The position numbers and the translations under genes are program-made. From an uncultured Parasphingopyxis sp. (lineage in GTDB: Bacteria; Pseudomonadota; Alphaproteobacteria; Sphingomonadales; Sphingomonadaceae): a DNA stretch of 64,000 nt. Below the pieces are notes generated by a model that made no database searches, was not told where the DNA came from, and saw only the letters and a list, made by a program, of their open reading frames with translations. Shown here piece after piece: positions 37,001-43,452 of the stretch; position 1 is the stretch's first letter; every line of letters starts with the position of its first letter. The stretch is from contig CAMYKP010000006.1 in assembly GCA_947259005.1 (NCBI GenBank), positions 496,001-560,000 of the forward strand. Reading direction: 5' to 3'.

Positions 37001-39224
37001 GACCAATTTCAACGAGACCCAGCTTGCGCGCTACAATCGCAGCTTCAACGGCGTCCGCGCAGAGTTTCGCAATGAACGCGTATCGGCCGCCGCCTTTGTC
37101 GCCGATACGCCGCATCGCTTCCGCCGCGTCGAGATCCAGGGCAACGGGCTCTCCGGTCCCTACGCGATCGGCAGCACGCAACTGCTGGCAAACAGCGAAC
37201 GGATCACGCTTGAAGTGCGGGACCGGCTGCGTTCGAACCTGATCGTGTCGAGCCAGCCTCTGGTTCGCCACATCGATTATGATATCGACTATTTCAGCGG
37301 CACCGTGCGGTTCCGTGAGCCGATCCTCAGCCGCGATTCCAGTCTCAACCCGCAATTCATCGTGGTGGAGTATGAAGTCGACGGTGTGGCAGCCCGTCGC
37401 GTCAATGCGGGTGCGCGCGTCACATGGAGCACCGCCCATCAAAGGTTGCGCATCGGGGCCACCGCCATCCGCAACGATGACAACCAGACCGAGACCAATC
37501 TGGGCGCCGTCGACATACGCTGGCGGCCGAACGATTCGACGGAAATTCGCGCTGAATTCGCAGCCAGCGACAGCGATCCGGGGGCCAGCGCCACCGCTAC
37601 CGAAGACAATCCCGGCACGGCAACCGCCTGGCTGGTAGAGGCAGAGCATCACAGCTCCGACTTCGACATCCTCGCCTATGCGCGCGAACAGGAAGAGGGT
37701 TTCGGCGTCGGACAGCTGAGCGGAGCCGAGCGCGGGACGCGCAAATTCGGTTTCGACGGCCGGGTTCGCCTCGGTGGGTCGCTCTCGCTCGCCGCAAGTG
37801 GCTGGCACGAGGATTTCCTGACGACTGGTGCTCGCCGGATCGCCGGGCGGGCGCTGCTCGAATATCACGGAGACGACACAGATAGCCGCGTCGGCATCAT
37901 CTACAGCAATGATCAGCTCAGCGATGGGTCCACGCTTGAATCGACACTGCTCCAGCTGGGCGCGACGCAGCGGCTTTTCGGCGACAAGCTGACGCTTGAT
38001 GCGCAGACCGAATTTGCGCTGGACGATGCCGAAAGCGTGGACTTCCCTGCCCGCCACCAATTCACGGCGCGCTACGCCGCGACCAGCTGGCTGACCCTGG
38101 TCGGCGGCTATGAGATCGCCGATGGGGATACGGTCGATGCACGCACGGCGCGGGTCGGCTTCGATGTCCAGCCATGGTCCGGCGCGCGCATTTCTCTCGC
38201 GGGCAACCAGCAGGCAATCAGCGAATATGGCCCGCGCACCTTCACCGCATATGGGTTCGCGCAATCGCTGGTGCTCGACGAACACTGGTCGATCGATTTC
38301 TCGCTCGACGGCAACAAGACGCTCAATGGCGGCATCGACCCTGATACCGTTCTCAACCCCGCCCAGCCCGTGGCCAGCGGCGGCTTTATCGGCAATGACA
38401 CCAGCCCGACCCTGACCGAAGACTTTACCGCCGTCACCGGCGGCGCAACCTATCGCGGGGAGCGATGGAGCTGGGCCGGACGCGCCGAATATCGGGACGG
38501 CGAGAATGAGAACCGCTACGGGCTTACGACATCACTGCTACGCCAGATCGGCGAAGGCAGTGCGGTTGGCGGAGCTTTCTCCTGGCTGCGCGCCGAACAG
38601 GAAGGCGGCGCGACGAGTGAGATCACCTCGCTCGAAATCTCGCTCGCGCACCGCCCGGCAGACAGCGACTGGTCATTCCTCAACAAGCTGGAGCTTCGGA
38701 GCGACGAAATCACCAACGCCGTTGCCGGCCAGCCCGGCCCGGTCGGAAGCGCGCCGCTAATCGTTACCGGCGACCTGCAGTCGCGCCGCGTCGTCAACAG
38801 CTTCTCGCTCAACTATTCGCCGACTGGATCGAGCCTCGGCATGTTTGGCGGCGAGGATTGGCTGAGCCGCAGCGAGTTCACCTTCTTCTGGGGAACGCGC
38901 TATGTCTCCGATCGCTTCGGTACGGCCGATGTCGAGGGCTGGAGCAACCTTTTTGGCGCCGATGCCCGCTTCGATCTTTCCGAAACGATCGATATCGGTG
39001 CCTCGGCCAGTATCCGCGAAGGCAATGGCGGACGGGCATGGACATGGTCTGCCGGGCCAAATATCGGTATCAGCCCGGTGGAAAACACATGGATTTCCGT
39101 GGGTTACAACATAACAGGCTTTGAAGACCGCGACTTCGAGGCGGCCCGCTACACGCGCAGCGGCCCCTACGTCACCTTCCGCTTGCGCTTCGACCAGCAG
39201 ACCTTCCGCGATCTTGGATTCTAA
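34092..39224 (+). CDS. Giant DUF11/SD-repeat outer-membrane beta-barrel protein D
   Basis: A 1710-residue protein. A signal peptide runs to about residue 34 (AAHAQ). Residues 35-66 repeat the cluster motif, ISNIAYAEWDELGER and SNRVDLVVD. Ig-like domains follow, then an SpaA/SD-type module near 240-330, a DUF11 domain at about 370-495 and a carboxypeptidase-regulatory-like domain near 506-605. After a linker, residues 857-1710 show alternating beta strands typical of an outer-membrane barrel, ending in phenylalanine (RFDQQTFRDLGF). DIDYFSGTVRF (about residue 1060) is a conserved motif in the barrel. The start could also be ATG 34104. It probably anchors or exports proteins A-C; that role is inference. 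Confidence 0.85.
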   Translation: MFGTMRHSILLICAMLFALFAALLSPAGTAAHAQTISNIAYAEWDELGERVREPSNRVDLVVDTSGGSPPEIELYHFGGGTDGNPTHSAMLPATSCVAAAPHVAPRLGGAYADLSLEPATIVGASVIRAGEPLIFMVEHSSSNRDPDTAETFEIVIETREGDEENLVLVETGPDTGIFGGFILTAAIPPAPIANNCILSVVPGSELTISASNPSRGQSFRDLAVDVLDSFGSTAFDSETGRPVDGVRVTLIDAATGQPAQVFGSDGVSTFPATIMTGQTVSDSGGFTYLPSVGDFFYPAVRPGRYRLIIEPPAPYIGISQASPQELAGFVDSRGDPYDIVAGSFGEEFILGEVGPIRVDIPLDRPSAPLQIEKAASRQLAEPGDPILFSVRVGSSEPGRATRPLVVTDDLPSQLRLRPDSLRLDGEPITAGVALAPDGRSFSVEIPSLGAGIAANLTYITEVLPNASAGNATNSAQVRDDRGQLSTVADATIRIQRETIASRMILIGRITDGGCGVDPRTAAGVAGIRVMMEDGSYSVTDEDGRYHFEAVIPGLHVVQMDESTLPLDRAAVDCARNTRSAGRAFSRFVEGQGGGLYRADFVVRAVEPREAPESTALVERPVALTDAAAAGADRDWFADQQPGIAWLFPEADHNPRTRVIRVAIKHLPGQTVRLSLNGRPVAPIAFEGLRTSADNMIAISQWRGIGIEPRENSLVAEVLDANGTIVETLTRTVHFGHAPIRAEFLRDRSRLIADGVSRPVIAVRLTDRDGQPVHHGLTGDFSVPSPYFPAVEADAMQARQLSGLERAAPVWRVEGDDGIAYIELEPTTVSGTLAITFPFRDGEVSREQSVETWLEPGDRPWTVVGFAAGTVGFNHLDRNLQEIGADEETWYTDARVALYARGRVTGRWLMTMAYDSDSERDETRFQGVIDPNQYYTIYADRSERRFDAASVRRLYLRLERPQFYAMFGDYETNFNETQLARYNRSFNGVRAEFRNERVSAAAFVADTPHRFRRVEIQGNGLSGPYAIGSTQLLANSERITLEVRDRLRSNLIVSSQPLVRHIDYDIDYFSGTVRFREPILSRDSSLNPQFIVVEYEVDGVAARRVNAGARVTWSTAHQRLRIGATAIRNDDNQTETNLGAVDIRWRPNDSTEIRAEFAASDSDPGASATATEDNPGTATAWLVEAEHHSSDFDILAYAREQEEGFGVGQLSGAERGTRKFGFDGRVRLGGSLSLAASGWHEDFLTTGARRIAGRALLEYHGDDTDSRVGIIYSNDQLSDGSTLESTLLQLGATQRLFGDKLTLDAQTEFALDDAESVDFPARHQFTARYAATSWLTLVGGYEIADGDTVDARTARVGFDVQPWSGARISLAGNQQAISEYGPRTFTAYGFAQSLVLDEHWSIDFSLDGNKTLNGGIDPDTVLNPAQPVASGGFIGNDTSPTLTEDFTAVTGGATYRGERWSWAGRAEYRDGENENRYGLTTSLLRQIGEGSAVGGAFSWLRAEQEGGATSEITSLEISLAHRPADSDWSFLNKLELRSDEITNAVAGQPGPVGSAPLIVTGDLQSRRVVNSFSLNYSPTGSSLGMFGGEDWLSRSEFTFFWGTRYVSDRFGTADVEGWSNLFGADARFDLSETIDIGASASIREGNGGRAWTWSAGPNIGISPVENTWISVGYNITGFEDRDFEAARYTRSGPYVTFRLRFDQQTFRDLGF

Positions 39225-39406
39225 ACCCCGTACAGGTTGACACTGGTTGACACAGGCCGGGGGTTAAAAACGGCGCTTTTCCTGTGTTTTTGATTTTTGA
39301 GTGTGACCTTTCCTTTCTGCCCCATGCCGCACAGCAATGTGGCTGCATGACTGCCCGCATGAAGCTATCATGCGCGCTGGTCTGTAGGATAGGAAAAACG
39401 GGCCTG

Positions 39407-39491
39407 TGGTACCTCTGGCCGGAGTCGAACCGGCACTCCCGAAGGAACTCGATTTTGAGTCGAGCGCGTCTACCAATTCCGCCACAGAGGC
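39407..39491 (-). tRNA. tRNA-Leu (anticodon CAA)
   Basis: An 85-base class II tRNA read on the minus strand. The acceptor stem GCCTCTG/CAGAGGT has a G-U closing pair. The anticodon stem CTCGA/TCGAG carries loop CTCAAAA, anticodon CAA, reading UUG. The variable arm (TTCCTTCGGGAG region) and the T-arm CCGGTTCGACTCCGG are present. CCA is encoded. It stands alone in the gap after the DUF11 cluster. Confidence 0.97.
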
Positions 39492-39551
39492 CCGAGGTAG
39501 GGGGAGCCGATTAGCGAAGCGCATCGCACTCCGCAAGCGGCTCCCCTTCAA

Positions 39552-40055
39552 TCAGGCAAATGTATCGGCAGTACCCCGGCCTTTGGGATCCTCGCCATAG
39601 CGATTGGGCCCCGGCGTACCATCAAGGAAATAGAAGACGAGCAAGACTATTGAGCCTGCGATCAGGGCCAACCCGATAATGCCTGCCAGCGCGTCCGATT
39701 CGGCCCCGGCGGTTACCAACGCAAGCAAATACGGGCCCCAGAACACCCAAAGCCACCATCCGCTGCGATCGCTGTCGTGAAGCCGGCGCACCGAGACCGC
39801 CAGTGCGGGAATGAGGAGCGCCAGCGAGACCAGCATGTAAAGCATTGCAAGGCCCAATACGGCCCCTCCGGCTGCCAACGCGCCGCTTGGATCGGAATTG
39901 GCTAACGCCAAAAGCCCTCCCCCGAGCAGCATGAAAAGCACTATGAAAACCAGACCGATCAGAAACTGCAGAACCGCAAACATCCAGAATTCCATCCGGC
40001 GAGACCGGCCGCTAAATTCCGCATAGCGCCTCAGCGGCATAAACATCCATTCCAT
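39552..40055 (-). CDS. DUF805 family membrane protein (copy 1)
   Basis: A 167-residue inner-membrane protein with four predicted helices. DUF805 signature pieces are MEWMFMPLRRYAEFSGRSRR, the basic segment VRRLHDSDRSGWW, and the C-terminal GPNRYGEDPKG. The function is unknown. ATG 40055 has AGGGGAAAG upstream; the open frame before it is not conserved. It is a tandem paralogue of the next gene and carries an extra 30-residue hydrophobic stretch. Confidence 0.9.
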   Translation of the reverse strand: MEWMFMPLRRYAEFSGRSRRMEFWMFAVLQFLIGLVFIVLFMLLGGGLLALANSDPSGALAAGGAVLGLAMLYMLVSLALLIPALAVSVRRLHDSDRSGWWLWVFWGPYLLALVTAGAESDALAGIIGLALIAGSIVLLVFYFLDGTPGPNRYGEDPKGRGTADTFA

Positions 40056-40118
40056 GAAACTTTCCCCTATTCCGTGAGCACGGCCCCTCCCGGTCTTCGC
40101 CGGATGACGGGCAGGGTC

Positions 40119-40150
40119 GGACAAAAATGCCCAAGAGGCAAGCTTTGCCA
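40119..40150 (-). terminator. Weak terminator-like hairpin after DUF805 copy 2
   Basis: On the minus strand GGCAA/TTGCC and TGCC/GGCA stems are followed by TTTTT (40127-40123). The stems are short, so strength is doubtful. A closely similar arrangement lies after comM, suggesting the flank was duplicated with the gene. Confidence 0.3.
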
Positions 40151-40204
40151 GATCAGATTCCCGCCTCCTGCCCTTGACAATTTCCCGGCAAGGGCATCCG
40201 CATT

Positions 40205-40612
40205 TTAGTTGAAGGTATCGGCACTCGCACCGCCCTTGGGATCCGGACCATAGCGGTTGTCCCCGCGCGTTCCCTCGATGCACATAAACACCAGCACGAT
40301 GATGCCGCCCAAAAAGGGTATCAGATTGAACAATACGAACCAGCCAGATTTGTCCTGGTCATGAAAACGCCGCACCTGCACTGCGAGAGCCGGAAGCAGG
40401 ATGGCCAAGAACCAGACCAGCATAAGGGGCGATTGGGACTGGATGGAAAAACCCATACCGCCATTTCCATAACTGGTTTCGCGCGTACCCGTCAGCATCG
40501 TCAGAACGACCGTCACAATCACGACGAACAGGACGAACATCCAATATTCCTCGCGGCGTGACCGGCCGCTGAAATCGACATATCGCCGCAACGGCATGAA
40601 CATATATTCCAT
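40205..40612 (-). CDS. DUF805 family membrane protein (copy 2)
   Basis: A 135-residue paralogue of the preceding gene, with MEYMFMPLRRYVDFSGRSRR, VRRFHDQDKSGWF and DNRYGPDPKGG. It has three to four helices. A strong GGGAGGAAA lies before ATG 40612. Both copies face the same way and have similar 5' and 3' flanks, so they arose by tandem duplication. The function is unknown. Confidence 0.9.
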   Translation of the reverse strand: MEYMFMPLRRYVDFSGRSRREEYWMFVLFVVIVTVVLTMLTGTRETSYGNGGMGFSIQSQSPLMLVWFLAILLPALAVQVRRFHDQDKSGWFVLFNLIPFLGGIIVLVFMCIEGTRGDNRYGPDPKGGASADTFN

Positions 40613-40679
40613 AAGAATTTCCTCCCTTCGATGTCGCACACCCCATTCGATCTCCGCCGAATTTCGGGCAAGGTCGGCC

Positions 40680-40698
40680 AAATTTTGCCTAGAGGCAA
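40680..40698 (-). terminator. Candidate terminator of comM
   Basis: On the minus strand TTGCC and GGCAA flank TCTA, then AATTT follows, five bases after the comM stop codon. The stem is only five pairs and the U-tract is short, so this is tentative. It resembles the hairpin after DUF805 copy 2. Confidence 0.35.
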
Positions 40699-40703
40699 GC
40701 CGG

Positions 40704-42212
40704 TCAGCTTCGGGGCGGTTGCCTGCGATAGCTGAGCGCCTCGGCAATATGCACGCGGCCGATTGTTTCGCTGGCCGCAAGGTCCGCAATCGTCCGCGCT
40801 ACCCGTAAAACGCGCGAATAGCCGCGTGCGGTCAACCGCATCGCCTCGGCGGCCTGGGCGAGGAGTTTGCGCCCTGCTTCGTCAGGCGTTGCAACCGAAT
40901 CCAGAAGCTCTCCATCGGCTTCGCAATTGGTCCGCACGGTTTCATCGGCATAGCGCTCCGTTTGTATCGACCGCGCGGCCGCTACCCTCTCGGCCACAAT
41001 GGCCGAGCCTTCGGCGGGCGGCGGCAGCGTCAGATCGGCTGCGGACACGGCCTGTACATCGACATGCAGGTCGATCCGGTCGAGCAGCGGCCCGGAAATC
41101 TTCGCCTGATAATCGGCGGCGCATTTGGGGGCCCGCGAACAGGCAAGCGCGGCATCTCCCAGATGCCCGCAGCGGCACGGGTTCATCGCGGCGATCAGCT
41201 GGACGCGCGCCGGAAAGGTCACATGCGCATTGGCCCGGGCGATAGAGACGGTGCCCGTCTCCAGCGGTTGGCGCAGCGAATCGAGAACCGGCCGCTGGAA
41301 TTCCGGCAGTTCATCAAGAAACAGCACACCGAGATGGGCAAGGCTTACTTCCCCCGGCCGCACCTTGAGCCCGCCGCCAACAAGCGCGGCCATGGACGCC
41401 GAATGGTGCGGCGCGCGATAGGGCCGATTGCGAGCGAGTTTGCCGCCCTCCAGCGTGCCAGCGACACTCGCCACCATAGATACTTCGAGGGCTTCAGCTG
41501 CAGTCAGATCCGGCAGTATTCCTGCGAGGCAGGCCGCCATCAGCGATTTTCCCGATCCGGGCGGGCCGGACATCAGCAGGTTATGTCCGCCTGCCGCCGC
41601 AATCTCGAGCGCGCGCTTGGCCGTCTCCTGCCCTTTCACCTGTCTGAGGTCGGGTCCGGCGACCGGCTCCTCGATCTCGCCGGGCGAAGGCGGTGCAAGC
41701 TGGCTCGTGCCTTTGAAATGATTGAGCAAGGCAAGGAGATCAGGCGCGCCGATCACTTCCACATCCCCCGCCCATGCCGCTTCCGGCCCCTGTGCGGCTG
41801 GGCAGATAAGCCCGAGGTCGCGCGATGACGCATTGAGCGCGGCGAGCAATACGCCGGGCGATGCCGCGACCCGGCCATCCAGTCCCAGTTCACCGACCAC
41901 GACATAGCCAGCCAATGTTTCCGCATCGATCACCCCCATCGCGCCAAGCAGGCCGAGCGCAATGGGAAGGTCGTAATGCGATCCTTCCTTGGGCAGATCG
42001 GCCGGTGACAGGTTTATGGTGATTCGCTTGGGCGGCAATGCCAGCCCGATGGCGGAAATTGCGGCCCGAACCCGTTCCCGGCTTTCCGCCACAGCCTTGT
42101 CAGGCAATCCGACCAGGTTGAACGCCGGCACGCCCGGTGCGATCTGCACCTGCGCCTCAACGGCGCGCGCTTCCAGCCCCAGATAAGCGGTAGTTGCAAC
42201 ATGGGCGACCAT
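40704..42212 (-). CDS. comM: YifB/ComM-type Mg-chelatase-like AAA+ ATPase
   Basis: A 502-residue hexameric helicase promoting branch migration during natural transformation in its best-studied homologues. The N-terminal Lon-like domain (LVGLPDKAVAESRERVRAAI) is followed by a Walker A (SGPPGSGKSLMA), a Walker B (VLFLDELPEF) and the zinc-site cysteines in MNPCRCGHLG...CSRAPKC. The C-terminal RGYSRVLRVARTIADL is standard. ATG 42212 was chosen, with GGGGAG upstream; ATG 42227 in the same frame is possible. It is transcribed toward the DUF805 pair. Confidence 0.93.
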   Translation of the reverse strand: MVAHVATTAYLGLEARAVEAQVQIAPGVPAFNLVGLPDKAVAESRERVRAAISAIGLALPPKRITINLSPADLPKEGSHYDLPIALGLLGAMGVIDAETLAGYVVVGELGLDGRVAASPGVLLAALNASSRDLGLICPAAQGPEAAWAGDVEVIGAPDLLALLNHFKGTSQLAPPSPGEIEEPVAGPDLRQVKGQETAKRALEIAAAGGHNLLMSGPPGSGKSLMAACLAGILPDLTAAEALEVSMVASVAGTLEGGKLARNRPYRAPHHSASMAALVGGGLKVRPGEVSLAHLGVLFLDELPEFQRPVLDSLRQPLETGTVSIARANAHVTFPARVQLIAAMNPCRCGHLGDAALACSRAPKCAADYQAKISGPLLDRIDLHVDVQAVSAADLTLPPPAEGSAIVAERVAAARSIQTERYADETVRTNCEADGELLDSVATPDEAGRKLLAQAAEAMRLTARGYSRVLRVARTIADLAASETIGRVHIAEALSYRRQPPRS

Positions 42213-42349
42213 GTTTGCGCTCCCCATATTCCCTGTTTGTTCTCATTTGCAGCAATCCTCCCCCGGAGTCGAGAGGGTGACGTCATTCTGTCAAAACTCT
42301 TGCCCAAAAGGGTCCGCGCCCCCAATTTGGGAAAGAGAGAGGTGCGAAC

Positions 42350-42640
42350 ATTCTGAAACAGCCTGATAAACGCGGCGGCGTCCGCCTTGTCCTGACCGTC
42401 ACCGGCGGCTTGCTTATCATTATCGCGCCCATAGTCGGCCTGCTTCCCGGCCCCGGCGGTGTCTTTGTCTTCGCCATCGGTTTTGCCCTGATGCTGAAAA
42501 ACTCGGCGCTGGTCCGCAAATTCTATGCGCGGCTCAAAACAAAGCATCCCAAGAAGGGTGAATGGGTCGATTGGGCCATGCGCCGCAAAAGCGCGATCCG
42601 CCGCAGCCGCCGCAAGCGGGAAAACCAAGGGACTGATTGA
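42350..42640 (+). CDS. Small membrane protein with PGPGG motif, non-standard start
   Basis: A 96-residue protein with a double membrane helix (VLTVTGGLLIIIAPIVGLLPGPGG then FVFAIGFALML) and a very basic C-terminus (RRKSAIRRSRRKREN). PGPG at the hairpin is the recognisable feature of this family. The frame has no ATG, GTG or TTG from its stop at 42280 to TTG 42410, which is inside the first helix. A good AGAGAGG ends seven bases before ATT 42350, next to CTG 42353, so initiation at one of these is likely. The function is unknown. Confidence 0.7.
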   Translation: MLKQPDKRGGVRLVLTVTGGLLIIIAPIVGLLPGPGGVFVFAIGFALMLKNSALVRKFYARLKTKHPKKGEWVDWAMRRKSAIRRSRRKRENQGTD

Positions 42641-42680
42641 CTTTGGCCGAGGGTTCGACTAGCTACGCGACCAGATTTGA

Positions 42681-42711
42681 GGCCGCCCGCAAGGCGCGGC
42701 CCTTTTTGTTT
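42681..42711 (+). terminator. Intrinsic terminator/attenuator hairpin before rpmH
   Basis: GGCCGC and GCGGCC (42681-42686 and 42696-42701), with two inner C-G pairs and a GCAA tetraloop, are followed by TTTTTGTTTT. The hairpin ends 21 bases before the rpmH ATG. It may end the upstream gene or act as an attenuator in the rpmH leader. Confidence 0.75.
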
Positions 42712-42732
42712 TAGATTTTAAGGAAATGAGCG

Positions 42733-42867
42733 ATGAAGCGCACCTTTCAGCCGAGCAATCTCGTGCGCAAACGGCGACATGGTTTTCGGGCCCGCAAGGC
42801 AACCGTAGGCGGCCGCAATATTTTGCGCGCACGCCGTTCCAGAGGCCGCAAGAAGCTGTCCGCCTAA
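42733..42867 (+). CDS. rpmH: 50S ribosomal protein L34
   Basis: A 44-residue ribosomal protein; [20 protein letters not shown] is the family signature, and it ends [14 protein letters not shown] eight to nine bases upstream is the ribosome binding site. It is too short to be obvious among long frames and is overlapped in another frame by the rnpA reading frame. It precedes rnpA, yidD and yidC in the conserved order. Confidence 0.96.
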   Translation: MKRTFQPSNLVRKRRHGFRARKATVGGRNILRARRSRGRKKLSA

Positions 42868-42887
42868 CCGCGGCGCTTCCGCCCGGT

Positions 42888-43214
42888 TTGGAAACAATCC
42901 GCAAACGACGCGATTTCCTCGCTGCAAACAGCAGCAAGCGCGCGGCCATGCCCGGCTTTGTCCTGCTCGTCCGCGATCGCAAGGACGGCGACGAAACGAA
43001 GCGGCTTGGCATTACAGTAACCAAGAAAATTGGCGGCGCCGTCGTCCGCAACCGGATGAAAAGACGGTTCCGGGCGCTGGGCCGCGAGATACTTCCCAAA
43101 GAGGGCGTTGCCGGCGCCGATCATGTGCTGATCGGCCGCAAGGGCGGCGTGGAGCGCGATTTCGATTCGCTCCGGTCGGAGTTTTCGAAAGCGCTCGATC
43201 GCATCAGGGCATGA
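42888..43214 (+). CDS. rnpA: Ribonuclease P protein component
   Basis: A 108-residue basic protein assisting the RNase P RNA in tRNA 5' maturation. [12 protein letters not shown] is the N-terminal helix and [19 protein letters not shown] the RNR signature. The TTG at 42888, 20 bases after the rpmH stop, gives the normal length, but has no clear Shine-Dalgarno. The same frame is open back to ATG 42726, running through rpmH out of frame, which would give 162 residues. Its stop overlaps the yidD ATG. Confidence 0.9.
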   Translation: METIRKRRDFLAANSSKRAAMPGFVLLVRDRKDGDETKRLGITVTKKIGGAVVRNRMKRRFRALGREILPKEGVAGADHVLIGRKGGVERDFDSLRSEFSKALDRIRA

Positions 43215-43423
43215 TTGCGAAGCTCCTCATCGGCATTGCGCGGCTGTGGCAGATCGGCCCTTCGATGCTGTTGCCGCCAACTTGTCGCTATCAACCTTCA
43301 TGTTCGGCCTATGCGATCACTGCATTGTCGCGCTATGGGGCATTCAAAGGCAGCTGGCTTGCGCTTCGGCGCATCCTGCGCTGTCATCCTTGGGGCGGGT
43401 CAGGTCATGATCCGGTTCCGTGA
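43211..43423 (+). CDS. yidD: Membrane protein insertion efficiency factor YidD
   Basis: A 70-residue amphipathic protein of the inner membrane face. The cysteine-bearing [16 protein letters not shown] and [13 protein letters not shown] define the family. It begins in an ATGA overlap with rnpA and lies just before yidC, its functional partner in membrane protein insertion. Confidence 0.94.
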   Translation: MIAKLLIGIARLWQIGPSMLLPPTCRYQPSCSAYAITALSRYGAFKGSWLALRRILRCHPWGGSGHDPVP

Positions 43424-43452
43424 TATGAGATTAAAGAGAATGGGGAATTGCG

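Noticed and set aside
36357-38285. A 642-residue antisense open frame within the barrel gene
   Set aside because: It mirrors the sense codons in a GC-rich gene, has no domain or ribosome binding site, and the sense protein has clear domains.
39225-39290. Intrinsic terminator after the barrel gene
   Set aside because: AACCCC and GGGGTT can pair but the loop is over 30 bases and the downstream run is A rather than T on the coding strand.
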